The notes under the pieces are model-generated. The model searched no databases. It saw only the letters and a list, made by a program, of their open reading frames with translations, and was not told the DNA's origin. Positions 38,496-48,505 of a stretch of 64,000 nt of DNA are shown here, one piece after another. This stretch comes from Silurus meridionalis (taxonomy: Eukaryota > Chordata > Actinopteri > Siluriformes > Siluridae), in the NCBI RefSeq assembly GCF_014805685.1, contig NC_060896.1, forward strand, positions 18,191,277-18,255,276, written 5' to 3'. Each line of letters starts with the position of its first letter. The stretch's first letter is position 1. The position numbers and the translations under genes were made by a program.

Positions 38496-39722
38496 TATTA
38501 ACCCGGATTTCTTTCTAAAGTCCCGTGTTGGGAGTTTCTTGTCATCAAGTAACGATAATGACAGATCCGTTTCTCACAGGATGGGGGGCGGCCATGTGTG
38601 GCTGATTTATCCTAAGTCTTTGGAAGGGACTCAAAAGAGACCTGAGCCCCATGGTCCTCACTTTTTTCCGGTTGACATGTCCGCCGTTCCGTGTGACCTA
38701 GAGTGCCTGTGTGGGATTTAGTTGCTGGATTTAGGCTGGTCTGCACCTCCCTTCGAACCTTTGCCCGAGATGCCCTTGAGGTTTCTCACATTTAAAACTG
38801 TGTTTCTGCCAGTCATCTTCTCCCTTAAGAGATTAGGGGACCTTCAGGCCTTCTCCATGGCCCCTTCTCTCCTGGAGTTACCCCTGGCATGGCCAGTGCT
38901 TTTTCTTTTTTTTTACGACAATCCAGGTTATATCCAAGGTGCCCTCGGTTGTCCCATGACCAGTTATGCTCCAGGCACTCTACCCAACTCCCCTTCAGGC
39001 CAGGAAAGCTTGAGCGGCTGTGTTCAGTGCAAGCACTAGACTACGACTACATACGTCCACAGAACGAAGCCTTGGAGAAGTCTGAGTAGCTTTTCTGCTA
39101 CAGCCCCATAGAAAGGGCCTCCCTGCAAACAAGGAGACCCTCAGCAGGTGGATTTTAAAGGCTATTTCCTCCTTCCTTGAGTCCTCTGGTCTCCTTTCTC
39201 CTTTTGGGGTCAGAGCTCACTCTACTTCAAGTGTAGCGGCCTTTGTGACCTTGTTCTCTGGATGACATCTGCAACTCTGTGGGCTGTCTGCCTGGATGGA
39301 TTACATTTGTCAAGTTTGGCCTTGACATTAGTGCCACTCCTAGCCCCTCTGTCCTTTGATCGAGCTGTGCACTGCCACACTAGGCAAGGATTGGTCAGTC
39401 GGGCGGTATTGGACACTTGTTCCCAAAGCGTTGTTGACGCAGCTTGAGTTCCTGAAAGGTAACGTCTCTGGGTTACACATGCAACCCTGGTTCCCTGAGA
39501 GATGCTGCGTCTCCAGGCCACACGCCCTGCATCCCTGCAGCGCTTCCTTCACTTTTGCACTGGCTCCATCACATGTGCTTTTTATAGCTTCCTGGTTGTG
39601 ACGCCACCTTGCCGGTGACATCGTGCCTTTCCATTCAACTGATTACACACTTGATTAAAAATTTGGACAACGCGTTAGTGTTCCCAAAGCATCTCATTCC
39701 TCAGGGACCCAGGGTTACATAC
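38496..39722 (+). pseudogene. DIRS RNase H and tyrosine recombinase remnants
   Basis: The broken frame continues the DIRS reading after the LINE insertion: TDASLTGWGAA-like RNase H start is blurred near 38560, then CLRQSRLYPRC-type text, then the recombinase part with KGLPANKETLSRWILKAISS (about 39115-39175) and GVRAHSTSSVAAF (about 39205-39245). Multiple stops. The catalytic Tyr region (KFGLDISATPSP, near 39320) lacks the expected motif form. Inverted repeat and internal complementary text follow at 39457-39722. Confidence 0.65.
39718..39722. repeat. Target-site duplication CATAC (left)
   Basis: CATAC directly precedes the left LTR and is repeated directly after the right LTR at 44130-44134. 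Confidence 0.9.
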
Positions 39723-40037
39723 TGTGGCAGCAGGGGCGTGGCCGAGCGTCGGTTTGTGAATGGGGGGCGAGGCAGGACGCAGGTAAGTGGGGATTTGCCT
39801 CACCTGCAACTAATAAAACCTGATGTCTGTGCTTTTGTTCTAGTGATCAGGAGGCGCATAAAAGCCGAGGGAGTGGAGGTGTGTGTGTGTGTGTGTGTGC
39901 CAGTAGTGCCGTGCGAACACTGAGCGACCAGACACCAGTGTGACATAACAAAAATATTAAATAAAGAGCTGCGGTGACGCCAGTGAACCGACCTGTTGTG
40001 GCTGTCCTTTTTCCTCCCTCCCACTCGCTCTCCCACA
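39723..40037 (+). repeat. Left LTR of Gmr1-like element
   Basis: Starts TGTGGCAGCAGGGGCGTGG and ends CTCTCCCACA. It contains AATAAA-type signals (aataaagagctg) and a GT run of variable length compared with the right LTR. The two LTRs differ mainly in this GT run and scattered substitutions, so the insertion is not very recent. Confidence 0.93.
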
Positions 40038-40058
40038 GTGGTGCTAAAACCCGGGATA
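40038..40058 (+). other. Primer-binding-site-like sequence
   Basis: tggtgctaaaacccgggat directly follows the left LTR, in the position where a tRNA 3' end primes minus-strand synthesis. TGG at its start and the ACCCGGGA core are as expected; I do not assign the tRNA. Confidence 0.55.
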
Positions 40059-40081
40059 AAAGGAACGCAGGTCGGGCAGAG

Positions 40082-41034
40082 ATGGAACCGTCACCGCTGG
40101 CGGACCTAGTAAAGGCGATTGCGGAGCTCCAGCAGACCCAGCACCAGGCGCTCCTCCAGGTGCGTGCGGAGCAGGAGCAACGGTTCGAAGCGATGGTCCG
40201 AGCCCAGGCGGAGGACCGGGTGGCGTTCCGTGAGGCTCTGGGGGCGAGAGAGGCCCCGGCCAGCCCCCCTTCCCATCCTTCACCATGCATACCGCTAACC
40301 AAGATGGGTGCGCAGGATGATGTGGAGGCCTTTCTGGAACTTTTCAAGCGAGTGGCATCCCGCCGGAGAGTGGACCGGAATGGAGAGAGCTCTCCACCTG
40401 CTGCCGCTGCTTTCTGGGGAAGCCCAGCTTGTGGCACAGCAGCTACCGGCGGACCGTATGCTGGAGTACAGCAATCTGAAGCGGGCTATCCTCCAGCGAG
40501 TGGGCCGGACGCCGGAGCAAGACCGACCGAGTTTCCATGCGCTGATGCTCCGCGAGGTCGGCCGGCCATTCGCATTCGCTCATCAGCTTCGGGACCCGTG
40601 CCGGAGGTGGCTGCTGGACGAGGAGCGGAGCGCGGACGAGGTCATGAATCGCGTCGTCTTGGAGCAGTTCGTCGCACGTCTTCCGCCGCGGACGGCGGAG
40701 TGGGTTCAGTGCCAGCGACCGGAAACCATGGAGAAGGCGGTGCAGCTGGTCGAGGACCACCTAGCGGCGTACGCGGCGTCGGGCGCAACCTCCTCCCCCT
40801 CTCCCCCTATTCCCCTGCCCCGAAGACGGGAGCCGGTTCCCTTAAAGCCGGTGGCGCGGCCACGAGCCCCTACCTCTACTGTTTCCGCTTCCACTCCCTC
40901 TGCTCTCTCTCACAGATCTGTGCCTTTGTCTCCACCGGTGGGTGAGGCAACTCGCGCGGGGGCGGAGCGGAAGCCTGGGCCAGTCTGTTGGCGCTGCGGG
41001 GAGCCGGGACACTTCCTGGACCAGTGTCCTGTCA
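40082..41034 (+). pseudogene. gag of Gmr1-like element (frameshifted)
   Basis: ATG at 40082 opens MEPSPLADLVKAIAELQQTQ, a coiled start. A frame change near 40380 leads to a second open frame with a capsid-like, SCAN-related segment (LKRAILQRVGRTPEQDRPSF) and a CCHC zinc knuckle, CWRCGEPGHFLDQC, at 40986-41027. Gag packages the element RNA. The frameshift separates the start from the capsid part in this copy. Confidence 0.8.
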
Positions 41035-41450
41035 TGGATGTGGGGGTGTCGGTCCGGCTCCCCGAAGCGACACAGGCTGCCCCCGATCAAGCGGGAACGT
41101 ACCGCATACCGGTGAGTATCCAAGGGGGTATGCACCAGGCGTTGCTGGACTCGGGCTGTGAACAGATTGCCATCCAACAAAGCCTGGTGCGGTGCGAGGT
41201 ATTGGACGCGGCACGTCGGGTGAAGGTGAGGTGTGTGCACAGGGATGTTCACGAATATCCGGTGGTGGCAGCTTTACTGGTCCGCGTTTTTGCGCTTACT
41301 TCGGGAAGTGTGCACGGATGGGACATGCGCTTCGGGGAAGCCGAGCGAGACGCGCGCTGTGTTGGCTGGGGAGGCGGAGTCGGAAACGCCCGTCCTGCCC
41401 CCGGCAGTTTCTGCCCTACGGGAGATCTCCCCCGGGGATTTCCCCCTTGA
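41035..41450 (+). pseudogene. Retropepsin-like protease region
   Basis: Continues in the same frame as the zinc knuckle. ALLDSGCEQIAIQQSLV (about 41139-41190) holds the DSG active-site triad of retroviral-type aspartic proteases. The frame is lost before the integrase domain. Confidence 0.7.
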
Positions 41451-41499
41451 GCAGTCGCAGGATGACATGCTCCGACAAGCTTCTCCGCGCTTTCGTTTC

Positions 41500-42621
41500 C
41501 CTACTTCGCCGTCATTTGCGATAGACTGTACCGAGTGACGCAAGATGCGCGAACCGGTAAAATCTCGACCCAGTTGCTGGTCCCAAAGAGCCGCAGGGAG
41601 CTTTTGTTTCATGCGGCTCACCACAATCCGATGGCAGGCCACCTGGGCTGCGCGAAAACGCTAGATCGCCTAACGGAGTGGTTCTACTGGCCAGGCATTC
41701 ACGGCGATGTACGTTGGTGGTGTGCGGCATGCCGGGAATGCCAGCTGGTAAACCCGCCGGCCATCCCTAAAGCGCCTTTACGACCCCTGCCCCTGACCGA
41801 AGTCCCGTTCCAGAGAATCGGTATGGACCTTATCGGTTCGTTAGAGCAAACCGCGCACGGGCATCGCTTCACGTTGGTCCTAGTTGATTATGCGACGCGA
41901 TACCCGGAAGCCGTGCCTCTCCGGATCATCTCCGTGCGTAACGTTGCCGAAGCGCTTTTTTGCGTCATCTCCCGTGTCGGGATCCCGAAAGAGATCCTAA
42001 CCGATCTGGGCACGGCGTTTATGTCACGGACGCTCCGTGAACTGTACGAGCTGTTGGGGATTAAAGCGATTCGCACCAGCGTTTATCATCCACAAACCAG
42101 CGCTTTTATAGGACCCTAAAGAGCATGATCCGAAAGTTCGTACAGGGGACGCACGGAATTGGGATAAGTGGCTCGAGCCCTTGTTGTTCGCAGTACGAGA
42201 GGTCCCACAAGCCTCCACGGAGTTTTCCCATTTTGAATTGCTTTACAGACGTAAGCTGCGCGGAGTACTAGATGTGCTCCGGGAAAATTGGGAGGAGGGA
42301 CCTTCGAGCGCAAAGAACGAGATCCAATACGTCCTGGACCTGAGAGCAAAACTCCATTCACTGGGACAATTAACCTTGGCGAATTTGCTACAGGCGCAGG
42401 AACGGCAAGCCCGGCTGTACTACAAGGGCGCGCAGATTCGGCAATTTTTACCGGGGGACAAAGTCCTCGTTCTGCTACCCACGTCAAGCTCTAAACTACT
42501 CGCCAAGTGGCAACGGCCTTTCGTGTTCACACGGCAGCTGGGGGATGTTTACTATGAGGTGCGGCGCACAGACAGGGGCGGGGCGCTCCAGGTGTACCAC
42601 CTCAATCTTCTGAAACTGTGA
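41500..42621 (+). pseudogene. Integrase, placed upstream of reverse transcriptase
   Basis: Frame 41535-42116 carries the zinc-binding HHCC region (HAAHHNPMAGHLGCAKTLDR ... CRECQ) and core residues: first Asp in MDLIGSL, second in ILTDLGTAFMS. The region that should carry the catalytic Glu is disrupted near 42100-42140, where the frame ends in a stop. A second frame (42181-42621) gives the C-terminal part with the GPY/F-like motif KWQRPFVFTRQLGDVYYEV and ends at TGA. Integrase inserts the element DNA; this copy cannot. Confidence 0.85.
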
Positions 42622-42630
42622 AACGAGGCG

Positions 42631-43557
42631 GTGCCTGTGTCTCTAGCGACAGTGATTCCGAAGAGGGAGGAGCTGGGACCGGAGGTAAGACCAAAAACCG
42701 CGTCCAAACCCGCCTCGGTCCCCTGTGGAGACCACCTCTCGCCGTCGCAGAGAGCACAGGTCGCAGAATTAAAGCAAGAGTTTGTGGACATATTCTCTCC
42801 CCTGCCTGGGTGTACGAATCTCATAGAACACCATATCAAGACATCTCCCGGGATCGTGGTGCGCAGTCGCTCGTCCTGCCTGCCCGAGCAGAAAAAAAAC
42901 ATGGTACGGGAGGAACTTCAGGCCATGCTCGACATGGGGGTGGTCGAGGAGTCCCACAGCGACTGGAGCAGCCCGGTGGTCTTGGTTCCCAAGCCCGACG
43001 GGTCGGTCCGGTTCTGTGTGGATTATCGTAAGGTCAACGCAGTGTCTAAATTCGACGCGTATCCAAAGAAGTGCACGATTGGGTGGGTGGAGGTACGGTA
43101 TCTGGGTTTCCACTTGGGTCATGGGCAGGTCCGTCCCCAGATTGATAAGAAGGCAGCGATTTTGGCCTGTCCGAGACCTAAGACCAAAAAGGAGGTGAGA
43201 CGGTTTCTGGGGCTGGCGAATTATTTTATGAGGTTCATCCCTATGTTTTCGGACGTCACCAGCTCGCTGACCGATCTCACTAAAAAGGGAACTCCAGATC
43301 CGATCCAGTGGTCGGAGACGTGCCAACAGGCTTTTACGCGTGTTAAAGCCGCGCTCTGCGGGGGTCCGCTTTTGCATGCACCTGATTTCTCTCTCCCCTT
43401 TGTTTTGCAGACCGACGCGTCAGACGGAGGGCTGGGGGCCGTATTGTCCCAGATGGTGGAGGGGGAGGAACGGCCGGTGCTGTTCATAAGCCGTAAGCTG
43501 TCGGTGCGGCAAAGACGGTACAGCACTATCGAGAGGGAGTGCCTGGCCATCAAATAG
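42631..43557 (+). pseudogene. Reverse transcriptase and start of RNase H, palm deleted
   Basis: A single open frame of 308 codons. Fingers region: VVEESHSDWSSPVVLVPKPD and CVDYRKVNAVSKFDAYP; then at about 43064 the sequence jumps to the thumb (VEVRYLGFHLGHGQVRPQID). The segment of about a hundred codons between, which includes the catalytic YxDD box, is missing although the frame stays open. RNase H begins LQTDASDGGLGAVLSQ (first Asp) and SRKLSVRQRRYSTIERECLA (Glu). A TAG stop closes the frame at 43555. Confidence 0.85.
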
Positions 43558-43803
43558 GCGGTCCTCACCCTCCATTACTATCTGCTGGGACGGGCCTTCA
43601 CCCTCTGTTCGGACCACGCCCCGCTCCAGTGGCTCCATTGCATGAAGGATACCAACGCGCGGATCACTCGGTGGTATCTGGCACTTCAGCCATTTAAGTT
43701 TGAGGTGGTCCACAGACCGGGGGAACAGATGGTCGTGGCCGACTTCCTCTCGCGTCGCGGGGGGGGGGGAGTCGGTGGCGAGCCGGACAGCTCCCCGGCC
43801 TGA
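43558..43803 (+). pseudogene. C-terminal RNase H remnant
   Basis: Beyond the TAG the same frame continues: FTLCSDHAPLQWLHCMKDTN (third acidic residue) and RITRWYLALQPFKFEVVHRP, ADFLSRR, then a run of ten G (about 43760) and a TGA at 43801, close to the right LTR. Confidence 0.75.
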
Positions 43804-43820
43804 GTCGGGCGGTGGGGGCG

Positions 43821-44129
43821 TGTGCCAGCGGGGGCGTGGCAGAGCGTCGGTTTGTGAATGGGGGGCGAGGCAGGACGCAGGTAAGCGGGGATTTGCCTCA
43901 CCTGCAACTAATAAAACCTGATGTCTGTGCTTTCGTTTCAGTGATCAGGAGGCGCATAAAAGCCGAGGGAGTGGAGACGTGTGTGTGTGTGCCAGTAGTG
44001 CCGTGCGAACACTGAGCGACCAGACACCAGTGTGACATAACAAAAATAATAAATAAAGAACGGCGGTGACGCCAGTGAACCGACCTGTTGTGGTTGTCCT
44101 TTTTCCTCCCTCCCACTCGCTCTCCCACA
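43821..44129 (+). repeat. Right LTR of Gmr1-like element
   Basis: Starts TGTGCCAGCGGGGGCGTGG and ends CTCTCCCACA. A purine-rich stretch (ggcggtgggggcg) directly before it is a candidate polypurine tract. CATAC follows at 44130-44134. Confidence 0.93.
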
Positions 44130-44159
44130 CATACGTACTCTAGAGACATTATATAGAAT

Positions 44160-45314
44160 GTAGTTCATAAATATGTATATAGTGGTCAACACATCTAGAC
44201 CAATTTAATATTTCTTTCTTTCTTTCCAGAGTTGCATTCATTCTTTTTTCCCGGGATCTTGTGTTGAGGATAGAAGAATTTAACCATTCTTCTTTGGTAC
44301 AACCCAATTTTAATGTGTAAATATAAATCCTTTATTTTCTCCTCAGGGAAGGAAAAAAATATATTCATGAACTGGTCATTCAATTATTCAGGTGACATAA
44401 TGTTATTGCCCTCAGAGGTTCATCCAGTATGTACTATGTATGAAGGGTGTTGTCACTTTATGCAATTTCTTTTTTATACTGAAACACCTATCTCTTCAGA
44501 CAACTTGACTTTTTCTAATTGCTCAACAGACAGACAAACAGATCTTTAGCACACTGAAGTATCTTGTTTTCAGCCTTATTCTTATTACATGCTCTTATTT
44601 TCACTATTAAACAAGCTGTGACTTTTACTGTCCATCTTTTGACTTCAGATCTCCTATCACAATTGCTTGTTTAAATGAAAGGCTATGCACTGAGTTGGTT
44701 AAGGTTAAATGTATTTTTGCTAGATCAAAAATATTAATCACCACAATATTAGCCAATCAGGCTCCCAAATGATTTGCTTTTTTAAATCCAAACAGTGACC
44801 TTTTTTGGCTAGGCAGTGTATATATGCAGATACACAACAGTGCCCCAGTTGGCTCAGTGCCTTAGTGATTGTCCACTTGCACCTGTTTGTCTCTATCATG
44901 CTGGTCTTTAATTAAAAAGTGTGGGCTAAGTCCCATGCCCAGGGGGCTTCTCATAGGATTAGAATGTGTGCTTTACACACAGATTCACACAAATGGCTAA
45001 ATTTATTTGTGTGTTAAGAGAGAGAGAGAAAAAGAGAGAGTTGGCATCATTTCTAAATGTTAATTAAAAAAGAAAATAAATATTTCTATGAAATTAAAGG
45101 AATCAGTTTCCAAGGTGAAAAAAATTAACTTAAAAAAAAATTAAAACATGTTGTATTTATGTTGCAAAAAGAAAATAATTGCTAGAGAATAAATAAAAAA
45201 AGTATTCCCACCTGACCCTCAAGGGGGTTTAAAGGAATTAAAAAAAAAAACATTCAGATTTGAATAAACATAAATGTTGCCAGATATCATTCTTTAGGGT
45301 CATTGCTGGCTGGT

Positions 45315-45315
<1 letters not shown>
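44160..45315. other. AT-rich spacer
   Basis: No gene supported. It contains short GA-rich (about 45018-45040) and poly-A runs. Confidence 0.4.

Positions 45316-45364
<49 letters not shown>
45316..45364. repeat. TTA/ATT trinucleotide microsatellite
   Basis: About sixteen uninterrupted ATT units. Confidence 0.95.
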
Positions 45365-45366
<2 letters not shown>

Positions 45367-45479
45367 ATTTTTTTTTTAGATGATGTGTCGATGTTCACAA
45401 TCTTATTAAAATGTCTTTTTATTAATCTTCGAAATAGCTAAAATGAAACTTTGTAGCTGCAAACATATGTTTTTTTTTT

Positions 45480-45675
45480 TTTATCTCTAGTTGTGCCACT
45501 CTTTCCTCAGGTAGGCACTGTGGCATTTTCTGCAGCCCCCCCACCATGAGAGCAGGTTGATTCCATCTCTCTGCCCCGGAGACCTGGCACAGGCACCACA
45601 GAAGGAATTTTCCACAGTTACGCTTGTCCAGGACATACACACAACCACCTTTGTCCAAGCCAGAGCTTACCACAC
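45480..45675 (-). other. Small Cys-rich open stretch, possible exon
   Basis: On the minus strand two overlapping frames are open through this GC-richer island. One reads VTVENSFCGACARSPGQRDG then WWGGCRKCHSAYLRKEW, with two CxxC pairs spaced as in a zinc ribbon; the other is open for 83 codons. Neither is a family I recognise, and no splice sites decide between them. It may be an exon of a gene or old repeat sequence. Confidence 0.2.
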
Positions 45676-45924
45676 CTCCATCCTGTCCAAAATGTTCTCA
45701 GCAGACATTTTTTTCCATCTTTCCTTCCTACTCACAATCTCTTTCATTCACTTTCCTCCCTCTCGCTCCTAGTTTCTTTCTGTTCCCTTTCTTTATGTTG
45801 CCTATCTTTAAACACATCCTTTAGCTGTTTCTATCCCTTTACCTGTCTGTACAGCACAGTGTTTGCATAGTTATGAATTTAATCTCTAAATGAAATAAAA
45901 AAGTCAATGTTTTAATTAAAATCA

Positions 45925-46145
45925 ATTAAGTGTTTTGTGTATAGTAATATTGCTCAAAGCAGCTTTACAGAAATATACACATTCTAGGTATAGGATTTAA
46001 ATTCATACATTCATCCCTATTGAGCAGCCAAAGGAAAAACTCTTTAAGACATAATGATGAAGAAACCTCGAGAGGAATCATTCTCAAAGTGTACACATCC
46101 TCATCTGGCACTGAATAGTACAATTGTAAATCATTTCTCTTTGGT
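45925..46145 (-). mobile_element. Fish interspersed repeat (copy 1)
   Basis: Contains gctcaaagcagctttacaga, catccctattgagcagccaa, ggaaaaactctttaagac and gaaacctcgagaggaatcat in this order. This matches a widespread fish repeat in reverse orientation. The same words occur in the opposite direction at 61.98-62.25 kb. Class (SINE or MITE) not determined. Confidence 0.6.
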
Positions 46146-46189
46146 AACTGTATACTATTTATTCCTAAAGTGCACAGAAAAATAATTAA

Positions 46190-46224
46190 ATAAATAAATA
46201 TATAAAATAAATATATACAGTATA

Positions 46225-46292
<68 letters not shown>
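46190..46292. repeat. TA-rich microsatellite
   Basis: Imperfect aaat/tata units passing into about 34 TA units from 46226. Confidence 0.92.
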
Positions 46293-46297
<5 letters not shown>

Positions 46298-47539
46298 ATT
46301 CTATATATTTCAAAAAAGGATAAAAAGGTTAAAAAATCTGGGTCAGTGACAAAAATTAAATATGCTTTTGATTGTGTGCAAATAAGAAATGAGAAATGAG
46401 TGATGTTAACAATGGGGAATTTTTTTGGGTAATTAAAAAAAAATCTAATTTGCGCATTTTGTAAAAGTATGAATTAAAATTAAATAGTTTTCTTTTCTTT
46501 TTTTCAATGGTCCTTTTTTAATTTAATGAAATCACATATTATTCCTTGTCTACATTAAGCACCTTAGAAAATGACTTGGAACAAATGAAGACCATCCATC
46601 ATGGTCGATGGAGGTAATCCATTCTTTGAAACCTTTACGCTTATTGTCACCTAAATAATATATATTCAATGTATTAAAATTTTTACTTCTTTGTTGTTCT
46701 GCTATACACAATCATTGGCACCTCAAATTACATTTTTTGGCGAATCCTCCTTGGTTAGGCTAGCAGCACTGAATCACTCACTGTGATGCTGAAGAGGGGT
46801 GGCATCTAAGGAAGAGAAGTGTCAATGGCATTTTTTTTTTTTACAAGTTTATTGTTACCCACCCGATTTCCAAGTAACTAACATTCATTGTATTTAGCAA
46901 TTAGGGGCATCAGAGATGTAATGTACCATTTATATCTGTTTAAATAGTGCTCATGAAAAGTGTACACATTTGTGTTTATGCTCTTTTGCTACTAGGCTCA
47001 TCCTTTATAATAATAGCTCTTTAATTTTTGAATTGTATATATTAGCTAGCTGCATTGTTTAGTTTGCATTCAGCAGGAATGCAGTGCAAAAGAGATTTAT
47101 ATTTTGTTCCAATCTAAAAAGCTTTTATGTACAGCTGTACTCACTTTTAGAGTGGGATTGATTTTTAGCCTGGGAATGTCATCTTTCTAGTCTACACACT
47201 CACTTGGGATGTCCACAATGACAAATTCACTCTACGGAGTAGGGTGAATATGAATTCTCAGAGTCTGCACAATAGCGAACATCTTTTTTTTTAGATGGCA
47301 GCATAACAGTTTTGACACTAACAAATCAGTCATAAATATCCCAGTAACTGTCAAGCCTCAAGCAATAAGCTTCTTGTGATTTAAAGAAGTAATTAGAGTA
47401 TGAACTGTGACTCTATTTTCTTTATGGGAAATGTGCATTTATATTATTTGCACTAGGATGATATTACCACAGTCATTGCTGTATTATGCAATAACACACT
47501 GTGTGTGGCACACATACGAACATTGGAAAAAGAATGCAC

Positions 47540-47540
<1 letters not shown>
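46293..47540. other. AT-rich intergenic DNA
   Basis: No gene, RNA or clear repeat recognised. Confidence 0.45.
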
Positions 47541-47570
<30 letters not shown>

Positions 47571-47602
47571 CTTCTTCTTTTCTTTTCTTCTTCTTCTTTT
47601 AA
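47541..47602. repeat. CTT microsatellite
   Basis: About nineteen CTT units with minor interruptions near the right end. Confidence 0.93.
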
Positions 47603-48044
47603 CAGGGCCAAACTAATCTGGTTTTGATTTAAGGCAAAATCAAATGTATTAAATAGTATTTATTTAATAGCTTGCTTTCTGTTGTCATTTGTCATACACA
47701 TTTAAACATGTACAGACAGTCAAAGCTTATTACTGGCTTTAAAATCTGCTGTCTGTTCATCTGTTATTTGTTGGAAAGCCTTGTTAATGTGATATTTAAA
47801 AATGTAGTGTATGATTGTATGGACATAAGATGTGTATTTATTAACATGTGTCTGCATGTCTTTTGCCTATAATACTGCACATGCTTTAAAAACATCTGAC
47901 ATTCTATTCTACACTTTGATCAAAAATAAGCACACAAAATCCTTTCAGAAAACATAAAAAAAAAGAAAGCTGACGTATTGTAAAGACATTAAATAAAATT
48001 TGTGGAAAGAAATATCACTGCCAAGTGGCATAGAATACATTACA

Positions 48045-48046
<2 letters not shown>

Positions 48047-48085
<39 letters not shown>

Positions 48086-48115
48086 TGTGTCTGTGTCTGT
48101 GTTTGTGTCTGTGAG
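48047..48115. repeat. GT microsatellite with GTGTCT variants
   Basis: About eighteen GT units followed by four GTGTCT-like hexamers. Confidence 0.93.
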
Positions 48116-48505
48116 CGAGAGAAAGATAATGTGTGTTGGAATACAGAGATATTCATTTTGTCATTAGTGTTTTCTTTCTTATTTCTGCTTAGGGAAATCC
48201 CAGCATGCCCAGCCATTTTTGGGAGGAAAGACTTCATGGCAACACTATAAGTTCAGGGGGCATGAGGAAAGATTATTTGCTAATGCAGTCTGTGCCTGGT
48301 GTGCCACTGTCTATGTGTAATGGCAGTAGTACTAAGAGTTTTATTTAGAGCCCATTTGCATGAGGTTTATAAAATGCAATGTCCAGAATCCAGTAGTCTG
48401 AATCAATAAGCAAACCATGGTCAAATAGAAGGATATTTAAAGAGACAGAACCAAAAGCAGAATACATTGAACAGTCAGAATCCCAGACAGAGGACACTAC
48501 ACATA

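Larger units (their letters stand above)
39723..44129 (+). mobile_element. Gmr1-like LTR retrotransposon (integrase before reverse transcriptase)
   Basis: A 4.4-kb element with two LTRs (39723-40037 and 43821-44129) and exact CATAC target duplications. Domain order in plus orientation is gag with zinc knuckle, protease, integrase, reverse transcriptase, RNase H. This order, integrase upstream of reverse transcriptase, is that of Ty1/copia, yet the RT/RNase H sequence (SDWSSPVVLVPKPDGSVRFC; RFLGLANYFMRFI) is Ty3/gypsy-like. That combination is known for the Gmr1 group of fish and other deuterostome elements. Frameshifts in gag, between protease and integrase, and at the integrase core, a deletion of the catalytic RT palm and a stop in RNase H make this copy defective. 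It is GC-rich compared with its surroundings. Confidence 0.9.
36050..44160 (+). mobile_element. DIRS-like retroelement, split by two later insertions
   Basis: DIRS elements use a tyrosine recombinase instead of an integrase and have inverted ends. Here a left terminal repeat (about 36052-36140, containing gaagctataaaaagcacatg) is found inverted at about 39571-39650. Between them, in plus orientation and badly decayed, are gag-like text (CLLCLRPGTLVDLGGLP, about 36540-36600), reverse transcriptase remnants near 36780-36990, RNase H-like text after 38500, and recombinase text (RAHSTSSVAAF, about 39210). Two foreign elements interrupt it: a LINE at about 36995-38495 and a Gmr1-like LTR element at 39723-44129. 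The end near 44150 joins the flank that precedes 39723. Confidence 0.75.

Noticed and set aside
39847..41252. Long antisense open frames (up to 196 codons) across the Gmr1-like gag
   Set aside because: Antisense shadows in GC-rich DNA; the sense strand has zinc-knuckle and protease motifs, the antisense has none.
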